Source: Chloroflexota bacterium
GTDB taxonomy: Bacteria > Chloroflexota > UBA6077 > FW602-bin22 > JAMCYS01
Direction of reading: 5' to 3'
NCBI GenBank assembly: GCA_023473795.1
Contig: JAMCYS010000113.1
Coordinates: 1-32,536 of the forward strand
DNA: 32,536 nt
In this document: in pieces, positions 1 to 8,463 of the stretch
How positions within the stretch are numbered: the first letter of the stretch is position 1
Layout: every line of letters starts with the position of its first letter
Notes under the pieces: model-generated
What the model was told of the DNA's origin: nothing
Database searches by the model: none
Seen by the model: the letters and a program-made list of their open reading frames with translations, nothing else
Program-made: the position numbers and the translations under genes

Positions 1-79
1 GGCTAAGACCGGACGGCCATAGAGCCCTTCACAGCGGGGGATCGACAGAGTAGGATAACGACAAGCCGCACGCCAGGGT

Positions 80-126
80 GGGTGAATTGTTTGGCCGAGC
101 CCTGGGTGAATTACGTGGCCGTCGAC
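80..126 (+). promoter_or_regulatory. Imperfect direct repeat and GTCGAC site upstream of the R-M genes
   Basis: Two 17-base copies of GGGTGAATT-N3-TGGCC lie at 80-96 and 104-120, in the same orientation, 24 bases apart. They differ only in the central three bases (GTT versus ACG). A GTCGAC hexamer follows at once (121-126). This is the sequence that XamI/SalI-type enzymes are known to recognise. The element lies 83 bases before the methyltransferase start, so it could be an operator or a methylation-sensed switch. No -35/-10 pair is clear here, and the regulatory role is inference. Confidence 0.35.
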
Positions 127-208
127 ACCGGGGGGGGAGCTATCCGATGTCGCCGCCTCTATTCGAGCCGGCCACGATCCCTTGGGCGCAAGATTCTGCA
201 GCATTCGG

Positions 209-1606
209 ATGTCGTCTGAGCGGCGTGAGACGGGGGTGTTCTACACTCCTCCAGAGATAGTCGAACCAATGGTCGAGTGGGTCATGGGTTTCAACCCTAC
301 GCGAGTCGTGGATGCCGGCTGTGGAAGCGGGCGATTTGTCGCGTCTATCGCTCGGAGAAGGAAGGACCTGCAGATCGTCGCCGTGGACTTGGATCCGTTG
401 CAGACGATCCTAACCCGTGCGGTGCTCAAGGTGCTCGGCGCGGTTGCGGTGACCGTTCTCCAAGCTGACTATACCGGGCTTGACCTGCCTCGTTGTCTGG
501 ATCGAACCGCATTCATAGGCAATCCACCTTATGTCAGACATCACCAGTTGACTCCAGATGCAAAAGAGTGGGCTGTGCGTACGGCACGTCGGCTTGGGCT
601 GCGCCTATCGGCTCTTGCCGGCCTTCATGTCTACTTCTACCTAGCCACCGCCCGGTATGCTAGACCGGGGGACCTAGGTTGCTTTGTTACCAGCGCCGAG
701 TGGCTTGATGTAAACTACGGTCATGCCCTGCGTAGACTACTCCTGGATAATCTCGGGGTGAGGGCGCTCCATCTTGTCGACCCGAGAGCGGTTCCTTTCG
801 CCGACGCGATGACGACCGCCGTGATCGCCTGCTTTGAGGTTGGGTCGGCTTGGCCCACCGTTCGTTTTCGAACCGTTGGTCGTACCGCTGACCTGCACCA
901 ACTTGATGGCGGGAGCGAGGTCAGCTCGGACGCTCTACGGCGGGCTTCCCGTTGGACGCTCACCTTGAGCGCGCGTGACGGCACTATCGAGGACGACACG
1001 GCGAGACTGGGAGAAATCGCCCGCGTCCACCGAGGTCTTGTCACCGGGGCCAACGACTTCTTCATCCTAAGTCGAGACAGAGCTGCGGAGCTAGGTATCT
1101 CGGCCTGGTGTCGGCCGGCGATTGTTGGTGCTGACGAGATACTTTCCTCCAACGGAATCATTCGTGATGCTCCAGAGCGCCGACTACTCCTGGATGTGCC
1201 GCCATCCATCAACAGGAGTGCGCACCCGGAGCTCGATGCCTATCTGCGACGCGGCGAAGAGGCGCATGGAGACCGGCCGCCCATTGATTCGCGGTATATC
1301 CCTTCGCATCGTCACCCCTGGTGGTTCCTGGGGCACTGGAGGCCAGCGCCTATTGTGGTGTCATACATGGCTCGGAGACCACCGCGTTTTGCGTTGAATC
1401 CTGATGGATTGGCAATCGTCAACGTCGCGCACGGCATCTATCCCAAGCGAGCGCTAAGCCCAGACGAGCTCAAGGCCCTCGTCGTTCGCCTCAACGAGGC
1501 GCGCGATTCGTTTCGGGGAAATGGTCGGACCTACCACGGCGGCTTGGAGAAGTTCGAGCCCCGCGAGATGGAAGCCCTTCGATTTTCCGCAAAGGGCATA
1601 CTCTGA
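209..1606 (+). CDS. N6-adenine DNA methyltransferase of a type II R-M system
   Basis: The 465-residue protein is an S-adenosylmethionine-dependent adenine methyltransferase of the Eco57I/TaqI-like group. Near the N terminus is a motif X-like GVFYTPPEIV (9-18). The SAM-binding motif I is VVDAGCGSGRF (33-43), and the catalytic motif IV is NPPY (105-108). The C-terminal half, with HPWWFLGHWR and NVAHGIYPK, resembles the target-recognition part of such enzymes. The ATG at 209 is chosen because family homology begins there; a TTG at 182 would add nine unconvincing residues, and neither has a strong ribosome site. Its stop shares one base with the start of the endonuclease gene (TGATG). It presumably protects host DNA at the partner's site. 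Third codon positions look less GC-biased than in the genes to the right, which fits horizontal acquisition. Confidence 0.85.
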   Translation: MSSERRETGVFYTPPEIVEPMVEWVMGFNPTRVVDAGCGSGRFVASIARRRKDLQIVAVDLDPLQTILTRAVLKVLGAVAVTVLQADYTGLDLPRCLDRTAFIGNPPYVRHHQLTPDAKEWAVRTARRLGLRLSALAGLHVYFYLATARYARPGDLGCFVTSAEWLDVNYGHALRRLLLDNLGVRALHLVDPRAVPFADAMTTAVIACFEVGSAWPTVRFRTVGRTADLHQLDGGSEVSSDALRRASRWTLTLSARDGTIEDDTARLGEIARVHRGLVTGANDFFILSRDRAAELGISAWCRPAIVGADEILSSNGIIRDAPERRLLLDVPPSINRSAHPELDAYLRRGEEAHGDRPPIDSRYIPSHRHPWWFLGHWRPAPIVVSYMARRPPRFALNPDGLAIVNVAHGIYPKRALSPDELKALVVRLNEARDSFRGNGRTYHGGLEKFEPREMEALRFSAKGIL

Positions 1607-2526
1607 TGACACCATCAGCCGCGGCCTGTCCGCCGCAATGGGATAGACAGTCGCTGGAAAGGTCCCGTACCGAAGCCATTGAGGTGTTCATCGAGGAGCG
1701 AGCTGCTGAAGGCGGTGAACGCTACAGGACAGTCCTAGCGGAGAGGATTGAGGTAGTCACGCGGCTCTTCGCGGCTACGGACGATCTCCGTGATCTGGGC
1801 AGTGGAAATGCCCTTTCGGACCAGGCTGGCCTCATCGAGGCGGCGCGGTATCTGGGAGGACCACCAGTGAGCGCCGACGATCTGGATACGCTGGCCGAGA
1901 CCTCCATCGCCACCCGCCGCGGATTGCCGCCCGACTTGGCCCGCAAAGCCGCGTCAGTGATCTCGACCGGTCTCGACCAAGACCGCTTTCCTTGGCTTTT
2001 TGCAGTGCCTCAGCGAGCCCCAACAGCCCCTGAGCGCTACACGGCGATCCGCTGGACCGCTGGGTTGATGGCCGTCCAGCGAGTACAGACTGAGCGGCGA
2101 AACACATCGGCTGTTCGCCAGCAAGCGAAGGTTCGTGGCGTTCTCCGAGATGCCGGATTCGTCGAGGTCCGCAACAGAAAGATCAATGTAGTTGGTGACC
2201 TTGCCCGGGGGGAGTACTGTGTCGGAGAGGTGATCGTCGCAGACACCAAATACGATGTCCCAGTAGGCCTTCATAACGGTCGCCTGCTATTAATCGAATG
2301 CAAGGTCAGCAATAGCGGTACAAATAGCGTCAAGAGACTGAACCGTGAGGTTGGTGGCAAAGCGGGGCACTGGCGAGAGGCTTTCGGTCAACAGGCCTGC
2401 CCCGCGGCAGTTCTCTCGGGAGTCTTCAAGCTGAAGAATCTGGAGGATGCCCAGGACGGCGGCGTCGCGATCCTCTGGGAGCACGACCTAAGTTCGCTAG
2501 CTAGCTTCCTACGCTTGGCCGTGTGA
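1606..2526 (+). CDS. XamI-like type II restriction endonuclease
   Basis: This 306-residue protein matches, from memory, the XamI restriction endonuclease family, whose founding member recognises GTCGAC. Family-like blocks include the N-terminal PPQWDRQSLERSRTEAIEVF (9-28) and the C-terminal CKVSNSGTNSVKRLNREVGG (232-251). A PD-(D/E)xK-type centre is visible: Asp217, then Glu231-Cys-Lys233 (IECK), followed by basic residues for DNA contact. It is translationally coupled to the methyltransferase through a one-base overlap. Length is normal for the family and no frame damage is visible. The exact recognition sequence is inferred from the family, not read from the DNA. Confidence 0.8.
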   Translation: MTPSAAACPPQWDRQSLERSRTEAIEVFIEERAAEGGERYRTVLAERIEVVTRLFAATDDLRDLGSGNALSDQAGLIEAARYLGGPPVSADDLDTLAETSIATRRGLPPDLARKAASVISTGLDQDRFPWLFAVPQRAPTAPERYTAIRWTAGLMAVQRVQTERRNTSAVRQQAKVRGVLRDAGFVEVRNRKINVVGDLARGEYCVGEVIVADTKYDVPVGLHNGRLLLIECKVSNSGTNSVKRLNREVGGKAGHWREAFGQQACPAAVLSGVFKLKNLEDAQDGGVAILWEHDLSSLASFLRLAV

Positions 2527-2701
2527 TAGCATTGTCGGACGGTGGCAACCCTACCGTGCACCAGCATAGCAGCGGGAATTCCATTGCCTGTTGGAGGGCT
2601 CGCCGGGTCGAGTGGTGTTTCACGTCCAGCGATTGGCCAGTTCTGTCGCCATTCATCCGGCTTGTCGAGTACCCCGTCCTGCAAGCTGACACCACATCGC
2701 T

Positions 2702-2975
2702 TTAGTGGAACACCCTGCCCCCGTCCACGCAGATGGTCTGGCCGGTGGTGCTGTCGCTGCGCAGCAGCGTCAGCACCTGCGCCACCACGTCCTCCTTGGC
2801 GGTGAAGTCGCGGGTGAGGGCCAGGCTGACCGCCCTCTCGGTGTACTGGGGGTCGAGGTTGGCCGTCATGCGCGTGCCCGCCATCGTGCCCGGAGCCACC
2901 GAATTCACCAGCACTGCCGGCGCCAGGGCCACGGCCAGGCAGCCTGTTTGGTGAATCAGCCCGGCCTTCGCCTTC
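2702..2975 (-). pseudogene. C-terminal fragment of a short-chain dehydrogenase/reductase
   Basis: The minus strand encodes about 90 residues that match only the last third of an SDR. It begins inside the YxxxK active-site helix (AKAGLIHQTGCLAVALAP), continues through NSVAPGTMAGTRM, and ends with the usual TGQTICVDGG tail and a stop. The Rossmann fold, the catalytic Ser and the Tyr are missing. Homology stops at about 2975, just before the iclR promoter region, so the truncation lies on that side. The remaining frame is intact, suggesting a fairly recent loss. The catalytic residues are gone, so no enzyme activity is expected. Confidence 0.8.
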
Positions 2976-3030
2976 CCTAACCACACTCAGACTGCCAGCA
3001 ACACGGTTTGACCCCAGTTCGGACACACGC

Positions 3031-3069
3031 TCTGCAACCGCGACGAGTTGGGATTGGCCTTGACAAGCG
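3031..3069 (+). promoter_or_regulatory. Shared two-part promoter element, copy 1 (iclR)
   Basis: TCTGCAACCGCGAC (3031-3044) is followed after 13 bases by CCTTGACAAGCG (3058-3069), which contains the -35 box. The same two blocks, 9 bases apart, recur at 8475-8509 in front of the ABC importer operon. Position directly upstream of the -35 fits an activator or repressor site. The adjacent IclR protein is the natural candidate for binding it; this is inference. Confidence 0.5.
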
Positions 3070-3088
3070 TGTGCGGGAAGTCTACGAT
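3060..3088 (+). promoter_or_regulatory. Sigma-70-type promoter for iclR
   Basis: TTGACA (3060-3065), a 17-base spacer and TACGAT (3083-3088) lie 52 bases before the TTG start of the regulator. The -35 is consensus and the -10 matches four of six positions. Confidence 0.6.
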
Positions 3089-3140
3089 GTAGAAACTGAA
3101 CACTCGCTCGACTACGTCGAACACCGAGGGGAGGCTATCC

Positions 3141-3908
3141 TTGCGGTTGGTTGATCGCGTCGTGGATGTGCTTTCCTGCCTCCAGGATGAAGCAGGAGGC
3201 CTGGGTGTCACGGAGATCTCCGAAAGGACCGGTCTGCCCAAGAGCACTGTCCACGGACTTCTCAACGCTTTGGCCGGGCGTGCCCTTGTCGTTCAGGAGC
3301 CCTTGACTCAACGCTATGGACTGGGTTTGGGTCTCGTGAGGATGGCCTCTGTCTTCTTGCGCGAGCGGAACCTTCTCCTTGGGGTTGCCCAGCGCCATAT
3401 GGAGCGTCTACGGGAACTGTCCGGTGAGACTGTGTGCCTTCACATTCCCTACGGCCTGGAGCGAGTCTGTCTCGCGCAGGTGGAGAGCTTCAACGCCATA
3501 CGCTACACCATGGAGGTTGGCAAGCCGGAACCCCTCTACTGCGGGGCAACGGGAAAGCTCCTGCTTGCCTACATGCCCCAGGAGGTCGTCGAGCGAGTCA
3601 TCGAGGTCTCGGGCCTTGTCCCTCTTACCCCCTATACCATTACCGACCCCGTTGCCCTGCGACGCGAGTTGGCCCATATCCGGGCCCGCGGTTACGCCGT
3701 GAGCTACGAGGAGAGAGCACTCCTGGCGTCGGCCGTGTCCGCCCCGCTGCGAGATGGGCACGGCCAGGTCGTTGGGTGCCTGACGGTCTATGGTCCCAGA
3801 GCGCGGCTGGACGAGGCGCGGGTGGAGCGGCTGCTCCCCGCAGTCCAGTCCACAGCGGGCGAGCTTTCCAGGGCCGTCGCCGCGCCTCCGCCACAACGGT
3901 TGACATAG
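3141..3908 (+). CDS. IclR-family transcriptional regulator
   Basis: The 255-residue protein has the standard IclR layout. An N-terminal winged helix-turn-helix (about 5-65) contains GVTEISERTGLPKSTVHGLL, and the effector-binding domain (about 75-245) contains LYCGATGKLLLAYM and the typical RARGYAVSYEE segment. Translation most likely starts at the TTG at 3141, seven bases after a strong GAGGGGAGG (3125-3133); no other upstream start is in frame. Such proteins sense small organic acids or aromatic metabolites and control adjacent catabolic genes. It lies 75 bases before the acyl-CoA synthetase and reads the same way, so it probably governs that cluster. The effector is unknown. Confidence 0.93.
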   Translation: MRLVDRVVDVLSCLQDEAGGLGVTEISERTGLPKSTVHGLLNALAGRALVVQEPLTQRYGLGLGLVRMASVFLRERNLLLGVAQRHMERLRELSGETVCLHIPYGLERVCLAQVESFNAIRYTMEVGKPEPLYCGATGKLLLAYMPQEVVERVIEVSGLVPLTPYTITDPVALRRELAHIRARGYAVSYEERALLASAVSAPLRDGHGQVVGCLTVYGPRARLDEARVERLLPAVQSTAGELSRAVAAPPPQRLT

Positions 3909-3983
3909 GAATCCCTGCCCGGCACTCTGATACTGCCTGCTAGCCATAGCTACTAACCAAGTTCCGAGTCCGGGGGAAGAACA

Positions 3984-6122
3984 GTGACTGCTCAGCGTGA
4001 GTCCCTGCGCGCTATCCTTGAACCCCAGTCGGTGGCCATTGTCGGGGCCTCGGACGACTTCTCCAAGATCAACGGCAGGCCTCTCAAGTACCTTCTCGAG
4101 TTCAAGTACGGAGGCCGGATCCTGCCCATCAACCCCAAGTACGGCGAGATCGCCGGCCTCCGCTGCTACCCCAATCTGGAGGCCATCGACTGCGACATCG
4201 ACCTGGCGATCGTTGCGGTGCCCGCCAAGGCCGTGTCCGACGTCCTGGAGTCCTGCGCCAAGCGCGGTGTCAAGAGCGCCGTCGTCTTCAGCTCCGGTTT
4301 CGCCGAGATGGGTGAGGAGGGAAAGGCGGCCCAGGAGCGGATAGGGGTGCTCGCTCGGGAGAGCGGGCTACTGGTTTGCGGCCCCAATTCCCTCGGCATC
4401 GCCAACCTCACCTCGGGCATGACCGCCAGCTTCAGCCAGACGCTGGAGCGGAAGCCCGCCTCTGGCCCCATCGGTTTCATCACCCAGAGTGGCGCCTTCG
4501 GCACCTTCCTATTCGGGATGGCCCTGGAGAGCGGGCTCACGTTCAAGTACTTCATCAGCAGCGGGAATGAGGCGGACCTGGAGTTCGCTGACTACGTGGA
4601 CTACGTACTCGACGATCCTGAGGTACGGGTGATTGCCGGCTACGTTGAGGGGCTGAAGAACGGCGGCAAGCTGAAGGAGGTGGCCCGGAAGGCCGCCTCT
4701 CTTGGGAAGCCGATCGTCTTGATCAAGGTGGGGCGATCTTCGGCCGGCACCCGCGCGGCGCGTTCCCACACGGGGTCCATGACCGGCACCGATGCGGTCT
4801 ACTCGGCCGCTTTCGAGGAGTTGGGCATCGTGCGGGCCGATACCGAAGAGCAGCTGCTGGACTACGCCTCCGCCTTTCTCAGCAGCGCCCGCCTTCCCCA
4901 AGGCAGAGGCGTTGGTATCGTGACGCAGTCGGGAGGAGCCGGCGTCCTGGCGGCGGACCGGGCGGAGATGGTTGGGCTGGTGGTGCCCGAGCTTCAGGAC
5001 GAGACGAAGAAGCAGCTGTTAGGGGTGGTGCCGCGGTTCGGCGCTACCGGGAACCCCGTCGACGTCACGGCTCAATTCATCGCCGAGCCGGCGCTGCTTC
5101 GCGACTCCATTGCGCTCGTCGACCGCGACCCCCAGGTGAACGGCATAGTCTTCTGCTTGGGCCTGATGGACCTGCACTGGTCCCGGGTCGCGGCGGAGCT
5201 AACGGAGTTGTCTAAGACCGTCACAAACCCTCTGTACGTCAGCTGGACCGCAGCGCCCAGCGAAGCTCTGGAGGCATTGCGATCCGCCGGTATTCCGGTT
5301 TTCCCGACCCCCACTCGGACTATCGACGCCTTAGCAGCAGCCACCTCCTTCAACATGCGCAGAGAGGCCGCCAGCCAGAGGGTCTTCCCGGCCGCCGGGC
5401 CGGCAGTGTTGCCTGAGGTCGTTCGGCAGCTCATCCACGGCGCTAGGGCTCAGGGTCGGGATCACCTGCTGGAGTGGGAGGCGAAGCAGGTGCTGGCGGC
5501 CTTTGGCGTCCCTGTGCCTCGAGGCCAGCTGGTTGGCTCTTCGGCCGAGGCCCTTCAGACTGCCGAAGCCCTGGGCTACCCAGTCGTGGTGAAAGCTCAG
5601 GCCATCGGACTCCTCCACAAGAGCGACGCCCGCGTTATCGAGCTGAATGTGGCCAACGCCCAGCAGCTGCGGTTGGCTCACGCGAGAGTCTTGGCCCGCG
5701 CAAGGGAGCACGGCTCGCCTGAGGCCATCCGGGGGATCCTAGTGGAGGAGATGGTCAACGGTGGCCTGGAGGTGATTACCGGGGTCAGCTACGATCCCAG
5801 CTTCGGCCCTGTTCTGCTGGTCGGACTGGGGGGGATCTTCACTGAGATTCTTAGGGACGTTGCCCTCCACCTGTGCCCGCTAGAGGTCTCCGAGGCGGCA
5901 CAGCTACTCCAGAAGCTGCGTGGGTACCAGCTGCTGACCGGGGCACGGGGCACGACAAAGAGGGACCTGGCGTCTCTATACGAGGCCCTGGCGGCAGTAT
6001 CCAGGATGGCCGCGGCCCTGGAGGGTGTAGCCGCCGAGATTGACGTGAACCCGCTACTGGTACTCCCCGAGGGGCAGGGAGTGAAGGCCGTGGATGCCCT
6101 GATCACGCTGAGATCACGCTGA
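3984..6122 (+). CDS. ADP-forming acyl-CoA synthetase, fused alpha and beta subunits
   Basis: This 712-residue enzyme interconverts an acyl-CoA, ADP and phosphate with the free acid, CoA and ATP. Domain order is a CoA-binding Rossmann domain (about 8-130, starting SVAIVGAS), two succinyl-CoA-ligase-like domains (about 140-450) and a C-terminal ATP-grasp domain (about 480-705). His262 in RSHTG corresponds to the phosphohistidine of the family. The GTG at 3984 follows GGGGGAAGA by three bases. Length is normal for the single-chain form. The thiolase starts 19 bases downstream, so the two are probably cotranscribed. Substrate range cannot be read from sequence; with a thiolase and a hydroxyacyl-CoA dehydrogenase beside it, activation of a carboxylic acid (or ATP recovery from its CoA ester) is likely. 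Confidence 0.93.
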   Translation: MTAQRESLRAILEPQSVAIVGASDDFSKINGRPLKYLLEFKYGGRILPINPKYGEIAGLRCYPNLEAIDCDIDLAIVAVPAKAVSDVLESCAKRGVKSAVVFSSGFAEMGEEGKAAQERIGVLARESGLLVCGPNSLGIANLTSGMTASFSQTLERKPASGPIGFITQSGAFGTFLFGMALESGLTFKYFISSGNEADLEFADYVDYVLDDPEVRVIAGYVEGLKNGGKLKEVARKAASLGKPIVLIKVGRSSAGTRAARSHTGSMTGTDAVYSAAFEELGIVRADTEEQLLDYASAFLSSARLPQGRGVGIVTQSGGAGVLAADRAEMVGLVVPELQDETKKQLLGVVPRFGATGNPVDVTAQFIAEPALLRDSIALVDRDPQVNGIVFCLGLMDLHWSRVAAELTELSKTVTNPLYVSWTAAPSEALEALRSAGIPVFPTPTRTIDALAAATSFNMRREAASQRVFPAAGPAVLPEVVRQLIHGARAQGRDHLLEWEAKQVLAAFGVPVPRGQLVGSSAEALQTAEALGYPVVVKAQAIGLLHKSDARVIELNVANAQQLRLAHARVLARAREHGSPEAIRGILVEEMVNGGLEVITGVSYDPSFGPVLLVGLGGIFTEILRDVALHLCPLEVSEAAQLLQKLRGYQLLTGARGTTKRDLASLYEALAAVSRMAAALEGVAAEIDVNPLLVLPEGQGVKAVDALITLRSR

Positions 6123-6141
6123 AGTAGAGGTAGCGAATCCG

Positions 6142-7329
6142 ATGAACGACAGAGACGTGCTGTTCCTCGGCGGCGTGCGAACGGCCATCGGCAAGTTCGG
6201 AGGCGCGCTGAAAGACCTGACGGCCGTAGAGCTGGGGGCCGTGGCCGTCAAAGGTGCCTTGGAGAGGACGGGCGCTCCGCCGGAGGCCTTCGACCAGGGC
6301 TTCGTGGGGCATGCTCGGCAGGCCGGTAACGGGCCCAACCCGGGCCGGCTCGTCGCCCTGCGGGGCGGCCTGCCGGCATCCTGTCCGGTCTGCACTATCC
6401 AGCAGGCCTGTGTCTCAGGCATGCAGGCGCTGCTGCTGGCAGGGCAGGCCATCCGTCTTGGGGAGGCTGACCTGGTCATGGTCGCCGGCACCGAGCACAT
6501 GAGCGGCATCCCGTTTCTCAGCCCCGACACACGCTGGGGCGCGAGGATGGGCGATGCTCGACTACTGGACGCGATGTACAAGGATGGCTTCATCGACCCG
6601 ATCACTGGCAAGCACATGGGCGAACTGACGGAGGAGATGGCCGAACGTCGGGGGATCACGCGCGTTGCCCAGGACGAGTACGCGCTGATGAGCCAGCAGC
6701 GGGCCGAGGAGGCGAAGAAGACCGGCTTCACGGCGCGGACCGTGGTCCCGGTAGAGATCACACAGCGCAAGGGCTCAGTGCTGGTCCAGGAGGACGAGCA
6801 CCCCCGCCCCGACACCTCTCTCGAGAAGCTGGCGGCCCTGCCGGCCGCCTTCAAGCCCAACGGGACGGTTACGGCGGGCAACGCCTCGGGCATCACCGAT
6901 GGCGCCGTCGCCCTGGTCCTGGCGTCGCGGGCTCGGGCGCGGGAGCTGGGGCTGTCGGGCGTCGCGCGGCTCAAGGCGGGAGCTGTCGCGGCGGTGGAGC
7001 CGAAGGACTTCGCCCTGGCCCCCGTGCCGGCGACCCAGAAGGCGCTGGCGAGAGCGGGCCTCTCGCTGAGGGACGTCGGCGTGGTGGAGATTAACGAGGC
7101 CTTCGCCGCCATGGTGCTGGCCGTGATGTCCGAACTCGACCTGACCATGGACAAGGTGAACCTCTACGGGGGCGCCATCGCCTACGGCCATCCCGTCGGC
7201 ATCTCTGGAGCCAGAATAGTCCTGTCGCTGCTGGAGATCATGCGTGAGAAGGGTCTCGGCCTGGGCCTGGCGACAATTTGCGGGAACGGCGGCAATGGTG
7301 GGGCAGTAGTGCTGCAGTTGGAGGCGTGA
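6142..7329 (+). CDS. Thiolase (acetyl-CoA acyltransferase family)
   Basis: The 395-residue protein has full thiolase length. The acylated cysteine is Cys90 in QQACVSGMQA, NEAFA precedes the C-terminal half, His350 lies in YGHPVG, and Cys380 lies in the C-terminal motif CGNGGNGG. That last motif differs from the usual CxGGGxG, a small oddity. The enzyme cleaves 3-ketoacyl-CoA with CoA or condenses two acyl-CoAs. It is the second gene of the acyl-CoA cluster. With the dehydrogenase downstream it could perform the last two steps of a beta-oxidation-like route, after the acid is activated by the upstream synthetase. Direction and chain length are not determined. Confidence 0.93.
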   Translation: MNDRDVLFLGGVRTAIGKFGGALKDLTAVELGAVAVKGALERTGAPPEAFDQGFVGHARQAGNGPNPGRLVALRGGLPASCPVCTIQQACVSGMQALLLAGQAIRLGEADLVMVAGTEHMSGIPFLSPDTRWGARMGDARLLDAMYKDGFIDPITGKHMGELTEEMAERRGITRVAQDEYALMSQQRAEEAKKTGFTARTVVPVEITQRKGSVLVQEDEHPRPDTSLEKLAALPAAFKPNGTVTAGNASGITDGAVALVLASRARARELGLSGVARLKAGAVAAVEPKDFALAPVPATQKALARAGLSLRDVGVVEINEAFAAMVLAVMSELDLTMDKVNLYGGAIAYGHPVGISGARIVLSLLEIMREKGLGLGLATICGNGGNGGAVVLQLEA

Positions 7330-7404
7330 GCCGCCGGCACGCTGAGGGACCGAACGGGGCCGGCGCCCCGATGTTGTTACGCTGCTAAAGGATCGGAGCT
7401 GCCT

Positions 7405-8391
7405 ATGTCCAGCGAGGCCAGCAAGATCGAGAGGACCGTCGTCGTCGGCGCCGGGCTGATGGGCGCCGGGCTGGCGGTGATCATGGCGCGGGGTGGGTGC
7501 CAGGTCCGCCTGTTGGACGTGAGCGACGCCGTCCTCGAGCGGGGGCTGGAGCGGGTGAGAGAGAACCTGTACCTGCTGGTGGACCTGGGAAAGCTCCCCG
7601 AGCAGGGACTCCTGCCTATCTTGTCCCGTATCACGGCGACCACGTCGCCCTCTCTGGCCGCCGAGGGCGCCCAGTTCGTCATGGAGGCGGCCACCGAGAA
7701 CCTCCCACTGAAGCAGGCACTTTTCGAAGAGTGGGATAGGTTGGCACCTCCCGAGACGATCCTGGCAACGAACTCCACCGGGTTTAGCGTCGACGATGTA
7801 GCCGAGAAGACTTGGCACCCTGAGAGGGTAGTCGGTTCCCACTTCTTCACCCCCCACCTGGTGATGCCGCTGGTCGAGGTTGGGTGCGGCAGCTACACCT
7901 CGGGCCAGGTCGTGGAAACCACGGTCGCCCTCTGGGAGCGATGTGGCAAGCAGACAGTAGTGTGTCGGAAGAACTTGAAAGGGTTCCTGGTCAACCGACT
8001 TCAGGCAGCCCTTGCTCGTGAGGCCATGTCGTTGCTCCAGAGCGGAGCGGCCAGCGCCTCGGACATCGAGCGGGCTACTCGCCTGGGGCTTGGGCTGAGG
8101 CTGCCTCTCTGGGGGATGCTGGAGCAGCGAGACTGGTCCGGCCTGGATGTCCACTACCATGGCATGGCTTCAGTGTATCCCACGCTGGAGAACTCGAAGG
8201 TGCCTCTGCCGGTGCTGGCCGAGAGGGTTGCCCGAGGCCAAACTGGCGTTAAGGCGGGAAAGGGCTTCTTCGACTGGACAGGTAAGGATATCGAGTCTGT
8301 CAGAAAGAGAAAGCACAGGCAGCTGCTCGAGTTGATCGCTACCGTCGAACGCCTTATGGCGGACGAGGATGAATTAGTGGAGGCGCACTAG
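7405..8391 (+). CDS. 3-hydroxyacyl-CoA dehydrogenase
   Basis: The 328-residue NAD-dependent dehydrogenase has the dinucleotide motif GAGLMG (15-20), the NSTG segment (123-126), catalytic His146 in GSHFFTP, its partner Glu158 in PLVEV, and Asn197 in the KGFLVNRL motif. The C-terminal dimerisation domain ends with GKGFFDWTG. This is the short stand-alone form without enoyl-CoA hydratase. ATG at 7405 follows a GGATCGGAG-like site. The 75-base gap after the thiolase holds no obvious promoter, so it is probably the last gene of the acyl-CoA operon. It oxidises a 3-hydroxyacyl-CoA to the 3-keto substrate of the thiolase. Confidence 0.93.
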   Translation: MSSEASKIERTVVVGAGLMGAGLAVIMARGGCQVRLLDVSDAVLERGLERVRENLYLLVDLGKLPEQGLLPILSRITATTSPSLAAEGAQFVMEAATENLPLKQALFEEWDRLAPPETILATNSTGFSVDDVAEKTWHPERVVGSHFFTPHLVMPLVEVGCGSYTSGQVVETTVALWERCGKQTVVCRKNLKGFLVNRLQAALAREAMSLLQSGAASASDIERATRLGLGLRLPLWGMLEQRDWSGLDVHYHGMASVYPTLENSKVPLPVLAERVARGQTGVKAGKGFFDWTGKDIESVRKRKHRQLLELIATVERLMADEDELVEAH

Positions 8392-8463
8392 GAATGCGGC
8401 AGGGCGCAGCCGCCCCAGCGTGAGGATGGACCTTTCGTTTGGCCGCAAGCGGCCCTACGAGTT

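Noticed and set aside
3006-3030. Possible insertion-sequence end near TGACCCCAGTTCGGACAC
   Set aside because: It resembles ends of some transposons from memory, but no partner inverted repeat, target duplication or transposase was found.
6775-8160. Long minus-strand frame opposite thiolase and dehydrogenase
   Set aside because: It is a shadow of two well-supported plus-strand genes and shows no family similarity; the same holds for 14699-15709, 27641-28981 and 29091-31286.
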